Shown here piece by piece: positions 1 through 8,014 of a stretch of 28,074 nt of DNA (the stretch's first letter is position 1; each line of letters opens with the position of its first letter). The notes beneath the pieces are model-generated. The model was not told the origin of the DNA and ran no database searches. It was given only the letters and a program-made list of their open reading frames with translations. A program made the translations under genes and the position numbers. The DNA is from a bacterium (GTDB lineage: Bacteria > BMS3Abin14): NCBI GenBank assembly GCA_020350725.1, contig CP070719.1:251697-279770 (forward strand), read 5' to 3'.

Positions 1-375
1 GGGGAGTTAGAGAATCAAGTATTGTATACAGGTCCAATCTCTGATCCCGACCTGGAGGAGCGACTACTAGTATGAATAGATGTCGGCACTCCCCGGTGGG
101 GGGAAGGGGGGTGGGGGTCCGGATATCGGAAAGAATTTAGATCACGGGACCCTTACGGGTTCCAGTGGGGTGGGGGGTGGCTATACCACCGTCCGCCTGG
201 GGGCAGAAGTAGTGTGGGAATGACACAACTGGGAGGGAAGCGGGAGCATTGTCCCTATTGTCCGCTTTGTCCCAGGGGGGAGGAGAGAGAAACGATCACA
301 ATCTGATATTAGTGACATCTTGAGTGGGCTAACGGAACTCCATGTGTTAGCAAATCCGTTAGCAAGTATCATATG
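1..375. other. No gene recognised; unassigned DNA before the tRNA
   Basis: No reading frame here has recognisable protein content, and the one open minus-strand frame runs into the tRNA and is spurious. G-rich tracts occur around 100-120 and 165-180. An inverted repeat with 9-bp arms (GCTAACGGA and TCCGTTAGC, about 18 nt apart) lies near 329-364, just beyond the tRNA terminator. It has no T-run, so I do not call it a terminator. Its role is unknown. Confidence 0.4.
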
Positions 376-412
376 AAAAGAAAAGGGGCCACAGAATCTT
401 CTGTAACCCCTT
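376..412 (-). terminator. Rho-independent terminator of the tRNA-Ala transcript
   Basis: On the minus strand a hairpin with outer arm AAGGGG/CCCCTT and inner arm ACAGAA/TTCTGT, interrupted by a 2x2 internal loop, is followed by the T-rich tract TTTTCTTTT (complement of 376-384). It begins 8 nt past the CCA end of the tRNA, as expected for an intrinsic terminator of a single-tRNA transcript. Confidence 0.8.
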
Positions 413-420
413 AATTTTGC

Positions 421-495
421 TGGTGGAGACGATGGGATTTGAACCCACGACCCCCTGCATGCGAAGCAGGTGCTCTCCCGCTGAGCTACGTCCCC
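421..495 (-). tRNA. tRNA-Ala, anticodon CGC, CCA encoded
   Basis: On the minus strand the 75 nt fold into a full cloverleaf: acceptor GGGGACG paired with CGTCTCC, D-arm GCTC-AGCGGGA-GAGC, anticodon arm CCTGC-TTCGCAT-GCAGG, T-arm GTGGG-TTCGAAT-CCCAT, then ACCA. The 7-nt anticodon loop gives CGC, which reads GCG (Ala). Position 3 G pairs with position 70 U, the known identity determinant for alanyl-tRNA synthetase, which independently supports the Ala call. CCA is encoded. It has its own promoter and terminator. Confidence 0.96.
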
Positions 496-513
496 ACGTT
501 CGGACAAGGCGAA

Positions 514-542
514 ACATTACCCTAAAAGTGAGGGTCTTGCAA
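514..542 (-). promoter_or_regulatory. Putative sigma-70 promoter of the tRNA-Ala gene
   Basis: On the minus strand, TTGCAA (537-542) and TAATGT (514-519) are separated by exactly 17 nt. The -10 lies about 18 nt before the mature tRNA 5' end, leaving a short leader. The GC-rich discriminator after the -10 (TTCGCC) fits stringently controlled stable-RNA promoters. Both hexamers deviate from consensus, so this is a positional inference. Confidence 0.5.
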
Positions 543-639
543 GAAAGGGAGGGTTCCTGTTGGTTCCGGGCGAAACCGTCGGGGTTTCCGGGCTGCCGCT
601 TTCCTCAGACGATGCGGTCGCGTCCGGCAACGGGAAGGT

Positions 640-1182
640 TCAAGGGACAAGGGGCCTCTGTGATACTTCGCAGTGCGGATGATTTGCCCGAAACCCCTCG
701 CAGGCAGGGGGGCGGCGGCCGGGGCCGAGATGGTAGACGCTGCAGAACAGGGTTCGGTCGGGGAGGTGTTTGATGAGCAGGGGGCACATTTTCAGCCGAT
801 GGCCCGTGAAGTACCATCCGCTGTAGCCGACGACCAACCCTTTGCTGCTGATCTCCGGCAGGAGAAAACGGCAGGTGATGATCCCGTCCCGCTCCCATCG
901 CCTGAAAAGGTCCCTGGGTACATGCTCCGGGACGAGCCGGACGCAGCAGACTCCGCATCTCCTGCAGGCCTTGTCCCCCGATCGAAGGGGAAGACCGGTC
1001 AGGCGATCCAGGTCCAAATTCTCGTCAAGGTAGCGGTAAGCTCGAAAGAGTGCGACCAGCGATTCGGTATCCAGTGTGGTGTGCCGTTCTTGAATCCACC
1101 GCCACGGGACCCACCCCTTGCTGCCCAACGCCCTCAACGGCACGGGGAGAACTCCCCTCAACCGTCCGGAGGGGCCGGTCAT
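640..1182 (-). CDS. YkgJ-like CxxCxxCC metal-binding family protein
   Basis: A 180-residue protein with the family signature ACRRCGVCC (Cys73, 76, 79, 80), followed by single cysteines at 104, 133, 147 and 161. The last occurs in the typical R-P-x-x-C-x-x-F ending. This matches the YkgJ / UPF0153 family, predicted to chelate zinc or iron; no reaction is known. There is no signal peptide, so it is probably cytoplasmic. The start is supported by GGAGGTG about 5 nt upstream on the minus strand. It lies 40 nt after azlD and is probably the last gene of that operon. The first 40 residues are basic and poorly conserved-looking. Confidence 0.8.
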   Translation of the reverse strand: MTGPSGRLRGVLPVPLRALGSKGWVPWRWIQERHTTLDTESLVALFRAYRYLDENLDLDRLTGLPLRSGDKACRRCGVCCVRLVPEHVPRDLFRRWERDGIITCRFLLPEISSKGLVVGYSGWYFTGHRLKMCPLLIKHLPDRTLFCSVYHLGPGRRPPACEGFRANHPHCEVSQRPLVP

Positions 1183-1222
1183 CCTGTCACCTCCAGGGTC
1201 TATCGTAACAGACTGTGGCAGA

Positions 1223-1552
1223 TTATTGTAGTAGAAATCTGGTCAAGATCAGGAACAAGGCCGTCCCCGTGATGGCCGAAACCAGCAGGTTCCTCGACCA
1301 GCGGGCGAGAAGAAGGGTCACGCAGCCGGCAATCAGATAGGGGTTGAGTGTCGAGATTAAGGGTCCGGGTCCGGAAGGGGCAGCCAGGTAGGGTGAGACA
1401 AGGGCGGTCAGGACGGCGAGGGGGACGAAGGACAGGGCCCTGTTCCAGAAGGGAGGGATCCGCACCTCCGAGATAAAGACCGTGAACAGGGACCTCGTCA
1501 AATAGGTGACCAGAGTCATCCCCGCGATGGCGGCAGCCAGGTCAATTCCCAT
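1223..1552 (-). CDS. azlD: AzlD family branched-chain amino acid export subunit
   Basis: A 109-residue, very hydrophobic protein with about four predicted membrane segments. It has the AzlD-type N-terminus, with TYLTRSLF shortly after the first segment and a conserved ALSFVPLAVLTAL stretch around residues 39-52. AzlD is the small partner of AzlC (compare YgaH with YgaZ in E. coli) in export of branched-chain amino acids or analogues. Its first 11 nt overlap the 3' end of azlC, so the two are translationally coupled. Family assignment is secure; the substrate is not deducible from sequence. Confidence 0.88.
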   Translation of the reverse strand: MGIDLAAAIAGMTLVTYLTRSLFTVFISEVRIPPFWNRALSFVPLAVLTALVSPYLAAPSGPGPLISTLNPYLIAGCVTLLLARWSRNLLVSAITGTALFLILTRFLLQ

Positions 1553-2246
1553 CTTTTCGCCCTCCGCTGAAAAGGGCGGCGGCGGCCGGCACGATCAACC
1601 CCGCTGCGAACAGGTGCCAGTATCCCCCCGCCGTGTGCTTGACGAGCACCGCGATGACGGCGGACCCAGCCAGGACGCCCCAGTCCCTTCGGTCCCGAAT
1701 GGATGCACCGATGATGGACAGGAAAACTGCAAGCATGGCAAAATCAAGGCCGTCAGCCCGCAAAAATGGCGTCCATTTTCCAAGAACAGCTCCCGTCAAT
1801 GTCCCCGCGTTCCAGGTGACATACGCGCACATTGCGGTTCCCATGAAGTAGGGGATGGACGTGAACTTCCCGCCGGGTCCCAAGGTGTTGAACGCGTAAG
1901 TTTCATCCACGATACCGAAGGAAAGTCCGAGGAGTTTGACTGGTGATGCCCCCTGGAACTTCTTCCCGATATTGAGCCCGTAAAGGATGTGGCGCATGTT
2001 GACGAGGAGAGCCATCGCCGTGAGTGCCCAGACGGAGGCGCCTGACTTGATCATTGGCAGGGCCATGAACTGGGAAGCTCCGGCGAAGACGGTCAGAGAC
2101 ATGACGCAAGCCTCCAGGACCCGCAGGCCGCTGTTGACCGCCAGGACCCCGAAAACCACCGCGTAGGAGAAGATGACCAGGCCTACGGGTAGGAATTCCC
2201 GAAATCCCTGCCAGATCCGGGTCGAGGGGGAACCGTACGAAATCAG
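1542..2246 (-). CDS. azlC: AzlC family permease, probable CTG start
   Basis: Large subunit of an AzlCD-type inner-membrane exporter. Family hallmarks are the opening FLPVGLVIFSYAVVFGVLA, then FAGASQF, the MRHILYG motif and several further membrane spans. The only ATG before the conserved part (at 2339) gives a 265-residue protein with a hydrophilic N-terminus lying inside the preceding zinc-ribbon frame, and it lacks a ribosome site. A CTG at 2246 sits in a CTGA overlap with that gene's stop, has GGGAG 5 nt upstream, and yields 234 residues, the usual AzlC length. I chose the CTG on this basis. The family call is firm; the start is inferred. Confidence 0.88.
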   Translation of the reverse strand: MISYGSPSTRIWQGFREFLPVGLVIFSYAVVFGVLAVNSGLRVLEACVMSLTVFAGASQFMALPMIKSGASVWALTAMALLVNMRHILYGLNIGKKFQGASPVKLLGLSFGIVDETYAFNTLGPGGKFTSIPYFMGTAMCAYVTWNAGTLTGAVLGKWTPFLRADGLDFAMLAVFLSIIGASIRDRRDWGVLAGSAVIAVLVKHTAGGYWHLFAAGLIVPAAAALFSGGRKDGN

Positions 2247-2437
2247 GATGGCTCCCGGCTGGTTGTCAGTCCGGGGGAGTTGACGAGTGGGGTTTTTCTC
2301 TCGGATGCGGGTTCTTTGGACACACCTGATCCGCCACATTCAGGGCAGGGTAAGAGGTTGCACCCCTTGGCCTGGTAACCCGAACCGTTGCACTCGGGGC
2401 AGGGGGTGGGAGTGTCGATAGAATGATCCTTGGTCAT
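2243..2437 (-). CDS. Small zinc-ribbon protein with two CPECxGxG motifs
   Basis: A 64-residue protein with two copies of the DnaJ-type knuckle, CPECNGSG and CPECGGSG, spaced about 18 residues apart. Together they would form one four-cysteine zinc site, as in the DnaJ central domain or anti-TRAP-like small proteins. No other domain is present. The chosen ATG at 2437 has no clear ribosome site, and an in-frame GTG at 2566 is possible. The stop TGA overlaps the proposed CTG start of azlC, so its translation may drive azlC. The function is unknown; protein-protein or RNA contact is possible but unproven. Confidence 0.55.
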   Translation of the reverse strand: MTKDHSIDTPTPCPECNGSGYQAKGCNLLPCPECGGSGVSKEPASERKTPLVNSPGLTTSREPS

Positions 2438-2610
2438 GGGACGATTAAGATAGCCGTTTATGATCCCGGGGGCAAGGGGGAGGGTCAATTCCGTCCACGG
2501 TCCTACGACCAAAGGAAAAACCGTGTCGATGTGATGAAGGATCGATGTGTCGAGGTTTAACTCCACTGTAGAATGCAGAATGTAATTTAAAAACTAAAAA
2601 CGGGTGTCCA

Positions 2611-2652
2611 ATCTCTAATCTCCAATTTCTACTGTCTAATCTCTGCTTCTTA
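2611..2652. repeat. Dispersed CTCTAATCTC-type repeat at the barrel gene 3' end
   Basis: A pyrimidine/AT word repeat (ATCTCTAATCTCC, then AATTTCTACTGTC, then TAATCTCTGCTTCT). It closely matches 19011-19059, and its reverse complement resembles 8681-8703. It reaches into the stop codon of the outer-membrane protein gene, so the repeat forms the end of that gene. No protein or known RNA is seen. Confidence 0.6.
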
Positions 2653-3798
2653 GAAATTCATCACAACCTCGGCGTACAGGGAGACGGGGATGTCCCCGTA
2701 CTCGCTCCCTGGTCTGCCCGCCCTGCTTTTCCTGCCGATCCCCGCCCAGATGCCGCCCACCAGGTCGGAGGTCTCCGACAGGGAGTACAGGCCGTCCAGC
2801 CTCAGCAGGACGCTGCCGTCGGAAAGGTTAGCGAAGGTCACCGTACGGCCCGTCAGGAGGGGAGTGATCTGTCTGGATACGTCAAGGGCAGCGCTCAACC
2901 GGCCGAGGGTCAGAACCCTTCCCTGGAGATACCGGTCGGAGAGGAGCAGATCGGGGTACTCGTCAGGATCCTGCGATCCCCAGCCGCTGTAGTAGAGCTC
3001 CCCCAGAATGCGGGTGTACTCGTCGAGCCACCTTTCGCCACCGGCGACCAGTTCGATAAATTCGTCCTCACCGTCCGGGTCGGTGACAACGGCCTCGCCG
3101 AACAGCCTGGTTCCCTTGACGTCCAGGCTGAGCCCGCCGCCGAGCAAGGTGTCCCCGACAACGGTACCCCCGACCACGCTCACGGAGGTTCCCCCGGCCG
3201 GGAAGAGGATCCGGAAGGCACCGCTGGAGTCCAGGTCGGCGCCGGGAATACCGACAAGGGATATCTCGGAAAAGGAGCTGAGAGGTACGGTCAGCGTCAC
3301 CGCATCGAGGCCCGGTTTGTGGAGCCTGGTTACGTCGGTCAGGGGAAAGGCGCCGAACAGGTCCTGCGGGTTGTAATAATAGGACTCCCCCCAGGTGACG
3401 GCCTGGCGGCCCGCCGATATGCGATAGCCGGGGTGGTCAAGGGTCAGGGACAGCCGGTCGATCTCCGAAAAAACGGTTGAGTGATCGTCCCTGTGGTGGG
3501 CCTCCTCGAGATCCCAGGACCGGAAGGGGCTGATGGGACGGACAGCGGGGGTGCTCCCTCCAGTGTTGTAGGTAATTCCGCCGAGCAGGTGTCCTTCGAA
3601 AAGCAGGTCGCCGGTACCCTCGAGGACCATGATGCGTCCCGTCGCCTCACCCCGTCCCTCGTCGCCGGGGACGCTTGGCCCATCGCCCACTTCGGAGTAG
3701 TAGATCCCCTTGACATCGAGCTCGAAGGCGAAGTAGGCCTTGGAGGGTAAGGGTAAAAGGATAAAGGTTAAGGAAGCAAGAAAAAGGATTTTCTTCAT
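2650..3798 (-). CDS. Outer-membrane beta-barrel protein, DUF1302-like
   Basis: From ATG 3798 the 382-residue protein begins with MKKILFLASLTFILL and an AxA-like cleavage region (PLPSKA), a clear Sec signal peptide. The rest alternates polar and hydrophobic residues in beta-strand fashion and ends in VVMNF; a terminal Phe is the recognition signal for outer-membrane insertion. The stretch GRQAVTWGESYYYNPQDL resembles the GRQ-WGE-NP-D motif of DUF1302-type barrels, which often accompany LolA-fold proteins. An upstream in-frame ATG (3873) would add 25 non-signal residues and is rejected. It is the last gene of the export operon and probably the outer-membrane component. Barrel nature is likely; the exact family is tentative. 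Confidence 0.75.
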   Translation of the reverse strand: MKKILFLASLTFILLPLPSKAYFAFELDVKGIYYSEVGDGPSVPGDEGRGEATGRIMVLEGTGDLLFEGHLLGGITYNTGGSTPAVRPISPFRSWDLEEAHHRDDHSTVFSEIDRLSLTLDHPGYRISAGRQAVTWGESYYYNPQDLFGAFPLTDVTRLHKPGLDAVTLTVPLSSFSEISLVGIPGADLDSSGAFRILFPAGGTSVSVVGGTVVGDTLLGGGLSLDVKGTRLFGEAVVTDPDGEDEFIELVAGGERWLDEYTRILGELYYSGWGSQDPDEYPDLLLSDRYLQGRVLTLGRLSAALDVSRQITPLLTGRTVTFANLSDGSVLLRLDGLYSLSETSDLVGGIWAGIGRKSRAGRPGSEYGDIPVSLYAEVVMNF

Positions 3799-3909
3799 TG
3801 AGGGTCCGGTCGCATCCCAGTTTTGGATCTGCTTGGGAAAAGGGATTCTCGACACATTCAGGATCTGGTTCACATTATTGCCCTTTGCGTCTTCCTTTCC
3901 ACCTGCCGC

Positions 3910-4596
3910 TCAGTCCCTCCTTGTGTCCGACACGACGACTCCGTCCCTGAGCACGATAAGCCTCCTCGCCCGGTCGATCACCTCCGGGTCATGGGACGAG
4001 AAGAGGAATGTTGTCCCCAGGTCACGGTTCAGTTGTTCCATCAGGTCGAGGAGGCCCTGTTCGGTCTGGCTGTCAAGGTTTGCCGTGGGCTCGTCGGCCA
4101 GAACGACGGAAGGGCTCGAGGCCAGGGCCCTGGCGATGGCCACCCGCTGCTGCTGGCCGCCGGAGAGCTCGTGGGGTTTTCGGTGCTCCAGGCCGGAGAG
4201 CCCCACCTTCTTCAGCAGTTCGCTGACCTTCGTCTCGCGGTCGTGATGGCTGACACCCTGGAGAAGGAGCACGAACTCGGCGTTCTCATATGCGGTCAGC
4301 ACCGGAATGAGGTTGTAGAACTGGAAGATGAACCCGATGTGGTCGCGTCTGAGCCGGGACCGGTCCATCTTGGAAAGGCTGGTGATCTCATGGCCGTCCA
4401 GCCAGGCTCTTCCGGAGGTCGGCCTGTCCAGCGCCCCCAGCATGTTCAGGAGGGTCGTCTTGCCGGAACCCGAAGGCCCGGCAAGAACGGCGAAATCCCC
4501 TCGCTGGATCTGCAGGTTGACGTCGGTCAGGGCCTTGACCTCAATGGAGTTCTCGCGGTAGACGCGGCTCAGGTTCTCGGTTCGAATGATCGCCAT
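3910..4596 (-). CDS. LolD/MacB-type ABC transporter ATPase
   Basis: A 228-residue nucleotide-binding subunit. Walker A GPSGSGKT is at residues 40-47, the Q-loop Gln near 92, signature LSGGQQQR at 144-151, Walker B VVLADEP around 164-170, and the H-loop in SSHDP. Length and sequence match the LolD/MacB/FtsE group, which powers FtsX-type permeases working on periplasmic substrates rather than conventional import. GGGAG lies 8 nt before the ATG. It follows two FtsX-type permeases in the same orientation after a 168-bp gap filled with repeat-like sequence. It is cytoplasmic and membrane-associated. Substrate unknown; I avoid the name lolD because the partners are not classical LolC/LolE. Confidence 0.92.
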   Translation of the reverse strand: MAIIRTENLSRVYRENSIEVKALTDVNLQIQRGDFAVLAGPSGSGKTTLLNMLGALDRPTSGRAWLDGHEITSLSKMDRSRLRRDHIGFIFQFYNLIPVLTAYENAEFVLLLQGVSHHDRETKVSELLKKVGLSGLEHRKPHELSGGQQQRVAIARALASSPSVVLADEPTANLDSQTEQGLLDLMEQLNRDLGTTFLFSSHDPEVIDRARRLIVLRDGVVVSDTRRD

Positions 4597-4611
4597 GGCT
4601 TCTACTCCCAG

Positions 4612-4764
4612 AGAAAAGGCGAAAGGTTAAAGGATAAAGGTCAAACAGTCCTGTGGGTTAAGATATGGGTGATAAGTTTAGAGCGCCTTTCACTTATCAC
4701 TGAGTACTTATCTCTGAGAACTGCGGTTGCCTTTCCTCTTTTCCCTTTCCACGTTCACCTGTCT
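4612..4764. repeat. Repeat-like spacer inside the ABC operon
   Basis: The gap between permease and ATPase genes holds word-like low-complexity DNA: an AAAGGTTAAAGGATAAAGGT segment, then direct and inverted copies of CTTATCACTGAG / CTTATCTCTGAG, then CCTTTCCTCTTTTCCCTTTCC. The 13-mer AAAGGATAAAGGT (4629-4641) also occurs at 3756-3768 inside the barrel gene. It has no coding content. Related words lie at 8000-8040. Confidence 0.5.
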
Positions 4765-5994
4765 TTACGGTTTCTCCATCGCCTCAACCGGCTCCGTACG
4801 GGAAGCCTTTACCGCCGGGTAGATCCCCATGGTCACGCTGAGCAGAAAGACCGCCGTGCAGAGCTGGAACACCCTGTGGGGGCGGAGCTTGGATCTCATG
4901 ATCGGGTCGATGACGGTACCGGCCAGATCCCAACCCTCGGTGGAAAAGGAGGTAAGGTCAAGGCCGTGCACCGAGAAGTACCAGTTGACGGCGAGGCCGA
5001 GGACAAGACCTCCTGCGATGCCGATCAACGTGATCAGCGCCGTTTCCAGCAGGACCATCCTCAGGACCGCTCCTCCTCCCATGCCGATGGCCGTCAGGAT
5101 CCCGATCTCGCGCTTGCGCTCCATGACCGACATGAGAACCGTGTTGAGGACCCCGATGGCGAGGATAAAGAGGATAATGGCGTAGATCAGATAACCGAAG
5201 ACATCATCGAGGACCACGTAATCCCGCAGATCAGGCTGGAGGGTCTGCCAATGGTACAGGCCGGCTGATCCCCCGGGAAGGGATCTCTCCAGCTGGCGGT
5301 AAACGGCCTCCTGGGCGAAGGGATTTTCCAGGTAAATGGCCAGCGAGGTCACACCCTGCCCCATGCCCAGTGCCCTCTGCAGGGTGCCGATGGGGACGAG
5401 GCAGATCGTCCCGTCGATGGCTGAGGAGCCGCTCCGGAAGATGCCGCTCACCCTGAGGAGGGTGCTGGTGATCTCTCCGGCTGAATCCTGAAAGGTGAGG
5501 ACGGTCTTTCGTCCCACCTTGACCTTCAGCCGCTGAGCCAGTTTTTGGCCGAGAAAGATGTGAGCCCCGTCGGAGGCGGAGAGAAAATCCCCCTCCGCGA
5601 TACTGTCCCTGAACAGGTCAGCCTCTCCCCTGCGGGACGGATCGATCCCCTGGAACTGGACCCCCTCGGCAGCGTAGGCTGTGGCCAGCATTCCCTCGCC
5701 CCTGATGCGGGGAAAGACCGATCGGACCCCCGGATGATTTTCCAGGACGGCGAGGAACGGTTCCGGGTCCGGCAGGAATTTTGCGGTGGAGGGGGATTCC
5801 AGGTAGCTGTCCATTTGCACCGTCAGGTGCCCCTGCCCGATGCGCACCCCGTTCTCGATCATCTGGAGATGGCCCCCGTCACCCAGGCCGATGGAGAAGA
5901 GGGACAGGGCCGTACCCAGGGCGATCCCGATGGTCGTGATCAGCGTCCTCCTGAAGTGACGGCGCAGATTTCTGGCGGCGAGTCGGGCGATCAT
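4765..5994 (-). CDS. FtsX/MacB-type ABC transporter permease (second of pair)
   Basis: A 409-residue inner-membrane permease with MacB/LolC topology: one membrane segment near residues 14-35, a large periplasmic domain of about 230 residues, then three segments (about 265-288, 310-340, 372-392). It ends in the typical YPAVKASRTEPVEAMEKP. The FtsX signature MERKREIGILTAIGM precedes the third segment. Its ATG overlaps the stop of the upstream permease by one base (TGATG), so the pair is translationally coupled and probably a heterodimer. The family uses ATP hydrolysis to move or release envelope substrates mechanically. Substrate unknown. Confidence 0.9.
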   Translation of the reverse strand: MIARLAARNLRRHFRRTLITTIGIALGTALSLFSIGLGDGGHLQMIENGVRIGQGHLTVQMDSYLESPSTAKFLPDPEPFLAVLENHPGVRSVFPRIRGEGMLATAYAAEGVQFQGIDPSRRGEADLFRDSIAEGDFLSASDGAHIFLGQKLAQRLKVKVGRKTVLTFQDSAGEITSTLLRVSGIFRSGSSAIDGTICLVPIGTLQRALGMGQGVTSLAIYLENPFAQEAVYRQLERSLPGGSAGLYHWQTLQPDLRDYVVLDDVFGYLIYAIILFILAIGVLNTVLMSVMERKREIGILTAIGMGGGAVLRMVLLETALITLIGIAGGLVLGLAVNWYFSVHGLDLTSFSTEGWDLAGTVIDPIMRSKLRPHRVFQLCTAVFLLSVTMGIYPAVKASRTEPVEAMEKP

Positions 5995-7223
5995 CAGCGG
6001 CCCCTCCCGATGGCATCCACGGGGGTGATGCGGGTGGATCTGAACAGGGGGTAGATCGTCGCCACCATGGCGACAATGATCATGATGGCGATGGATTCTG
6101 CGACCGCCCGCACCGTCAGGGTAGCCCTGAGGTAGGGGTCAAAAGTCACGCCGACGAAGGCGAAGCTGCCGCCGACGCTTCTCAGGTCCCATCCGTGGCT
6201 GTGGAGATAAGAGGACCACAGGGATCCAACGACCCCTCCGGCGACGGCGGCGAACAGGGTCAAAAACAGGGTCTCGAGAAACACCATCACCGCCACGGAG
6301 TAGGGTCCCAGGCCCAGGGCACGCATGATGCCGATCTCCCTCGTCCTCTCGAACAGGGCCATGAGCTGGGTGTTCATGATGCCCAGAGAGGCGACGGCGA
6401 AGATGATGACCAGAACGATCCAGGTGCTGGTGTCGCTGAGTCTGAGATATTCGTCAAGCTCCGGGAAGAGCTTTCGCCAGTTCCTGACATCCAGACCGCT
6501 GGCACTCAGGGCCCGGGAGACGGTATAGGTCCCCTCGTCGAGGCTGCCGGGCTGGTCCAGCCGGACGGCCACCTCGTGAATGCGACCGTTCAGGGAGAGG
6601 AGTTCGTCAAGGTCCATGATGTTCATGATGACTCCGCCCCGGTCGACGGCTTCACCGACGCTCCTGAGGACACCTGAAACGGTATAGACGTCGTTACCCA
6701 GGGACCCGTCGGCGGCCTGGGTGAGGACGATGACCTCGTCCCCCGTCCCCACGGAGAGGGTCCTGGCCAGGTTCCTGCCCAGGACCACCTCCCCCCTGGT
6801 GAGAGGGGAGAGAAAGGACCCGAGTTCGAGGTGGCGGTGCATCTCGGTCACGTTTACCTCGCTGGCCGGGTCGATGCCCCACAATATGCCCCCTGCCGAT
6901 TGGGGGCCGGAACTGATCAGGGCTGTGGCGAAGGACCTGGGGGAGGAGGGACCGACGCCGGTGCCTGCAATGGCTTCGAGGACGCCTCCCGGGTCCTGGA
7001 TGGTGTCGTAAAGGGAGCGGTCCTCCAGGTAGTCCGGGTGGTGGACCTGGATGTGGCCCGAACCCAGCAGGGTGGCGTACCGGACCATCTGATCGAACAT
7101 GCCCTCCATCAGGCAGTAAGATACGATCATCATCGTCAGCCCGAAAGCCATGGAGAAAACGGTGATCAGGGTCCGGCGGGGATTTCTCCACAGGTTCCGC
7201 CACGCCATCTTCATCAGGATCAT
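5994..7223 (-). CDS. FtsX/MacB-type ABC transporter permease (first of pair)
   Basis: Another 409-residue permease of the same design: N-terminal MAWRNLWRNPRRTLIT (the usual basic run before segment 1), a membrane segment near 17-38, a periplasmic domain, then segments near 275-297, 312-340 and 375-395. It ends in YPLFRSTRITPVDAIGRG. The motif FERTREIGIMRALGL corresponds to the coupling region of FtsX permeases. It is paralogous to its neighbour, like LolC and LolE. Its ATG overlaps the stop of the LolA-like gene by 4 nt (ATGA), placing carrier and permeases in one transcript. The family call is firm; the cargo is unknown. Confidence 0.9.
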   Translation of the reverse strand: MILMKMAWRNLWRNPRRTLITVFSMAFGLTMMIVSYCLMEGMFDQMVRYATLLGSGHIQVHHPDYLEDRSLYDTIQDPGGVLEAIAGTGVGPSSPRSFATALISSGPQSAGGILWGIDPASEVNVTEMHRHLELGSFLSPLTRGEVVLGRNLARTLSVGTGDEVIVLTQAADGSLGNDVYTVSGVLRSVGEAVDRGGVIMNIMDLDELLSLNGRIHEVAVRLDQPGSLDEGTYTVSRALSASGLDVRNWRKLFPELDEYLRLSDTSTWIVLVIIFAVASLGIMNTQLMALFERTREIGIMRALGLGPYSVAVMVFLETLFLTLFAAVAGGVVGSLWSSYLHSHGWDLRSVGGSFAFVGVTFDPYLRATLTVRAVAESIAIMIIVAMVATIYPLFRSTRITPVDAIGRGR

Positions 7224-8014
7224 TGGGCCAGGTCCCTCCTGGACAGGTTGCGGATGGAGAAGAAGTCCTCCTTGAGTCCCAGACCGAACTCCATGGCTGA
7301 ATAACGGATGACGGTTTTTTCCTCGGGCTTGTCCGCCGGAATGAGGACCAGCAGCGACGGCAGCCTGCGGCCGCCGAGGACCTTCACCTCGGTAAAGGTC
7401 ATGGTCCGGGCCAGGGAGCCCTCCTCGTCGTAGTAGGTGGACCGGATGGGAAACAGTTCTTCCTTCTCAACCGTGATGACGATCCTGCCCCAGACAACAG
7501 GAGCGTCCGGTTTGGGGATCAGTGTCAGCTCGTAGATCGTCATGCCGTCCCTGGTTCCTTCGAAGGTGACTTCGACGTCATAGTCCTCGGACATCCGGCT
7601 CTCCTTGACCAGATCATCGTTGGTGAAGTGGCTGCCCATCCACCCTGCCATCATCATGGACGTGGGGACCTTGATCACCCGGTTGACCCGGGGCAGATAG
7701 TTCCAGATCTCATCGGCCGTCTTCAGAGTGGCGACTCCCCTCTCCTTGGCGGGGTACGTGATGGTCAGGAGGGAGTAATCCTTCCCCAAGGACCATGCCC
7801 TGATGGACAATGACCGCTGCCAGTTCTCCGTGGTCACCTCCATGGCCATCTCGGCGTAGCTTGACTCTCCCCGCCACAGGTCGTCCACCCTCTCGAGGAT
7901 CTCCGTGGCCGTTACCGCCCCGGCCGGACTCGGTATGAAGAAGGACACCAGAAGAGCAGCCGTAGTCCACATCGAGGTTATGCGGGATTTCTTTGCTATC
8001 CACTCGTCACTTTT
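7220..8014 (-). CDS. LolA-like outer membrane lipoprotein-sorting protein
   Basis: A predicted periplasmic carrier with the LolA/LolB-like half-barrel fold of the outer membrane lipoprotein-sorting family. Typical features are TATEILERVDDLWRG after the signal peptide, ITYPAKERGVATLK, EIWNYLPRVNRVIKVP, the MMMAGWMGSHFTNDDLVKES block and the C-terminal TFTEVKVLGGRRLPS. Two starts are possible. GTG 8014 gives an N-terminus with KK and R before the hydrophobic core ALLVSFFIPSPAGA; ATG 7972 would leave no basic residue. I prefer GTG, 17 nt after tetR. The GTG region is itself made of repeat-like GGAAAGTGGAAAGTG. The family is reliable; lipoprotein specificity is not shown, and other lipids are possible. 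Confidence 0.85.
   Translation of the reverse strand, partial: KSDEWIAKKSRITSMWTTAALLVSFFIPSPAGAVTATEILERVDDLWRGESSYAEMAMEVTTENWQRSLSIRAWSLGKDYSLLTITYPAKERGVATLKTADEIWNYLPRVNRVIKVPTSMMMAGWMGSHFTNDDLVKESRMSEDYDVEVTFEGTRDGMTIYELTLIPKPDAPVVWGRIVITVEKEELFPIRSTYYDEEGSLARTMTFTEVKVLGGRRLPSLLVLIPADKPEEKTVIRYSAMEFGLGLKEDFFSIRNLSRRDLAQ

Noticed and set aside
421-495. tRNA gene as an integration site for a mobile element
   Set aside because: No integrase and no repeated copy of the tRNA 3' end were found in the window.
1542-2339. ATG 2339 as the azlC start
   Set aside because: It lies within the zinc-ribbon frame without a ribosome site and makes the protein longer than the family; kept only as an alternative.
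3823-5268. Long plus-strand open frame of 481 codons opposite the ATPase and permease genes
   Set aside because: It lies antisense to clear ABC transporter genes, has a His/Asp/Glu/Arg/Gln-rich composition typical of GC-rich shadow frames, and no family motif.
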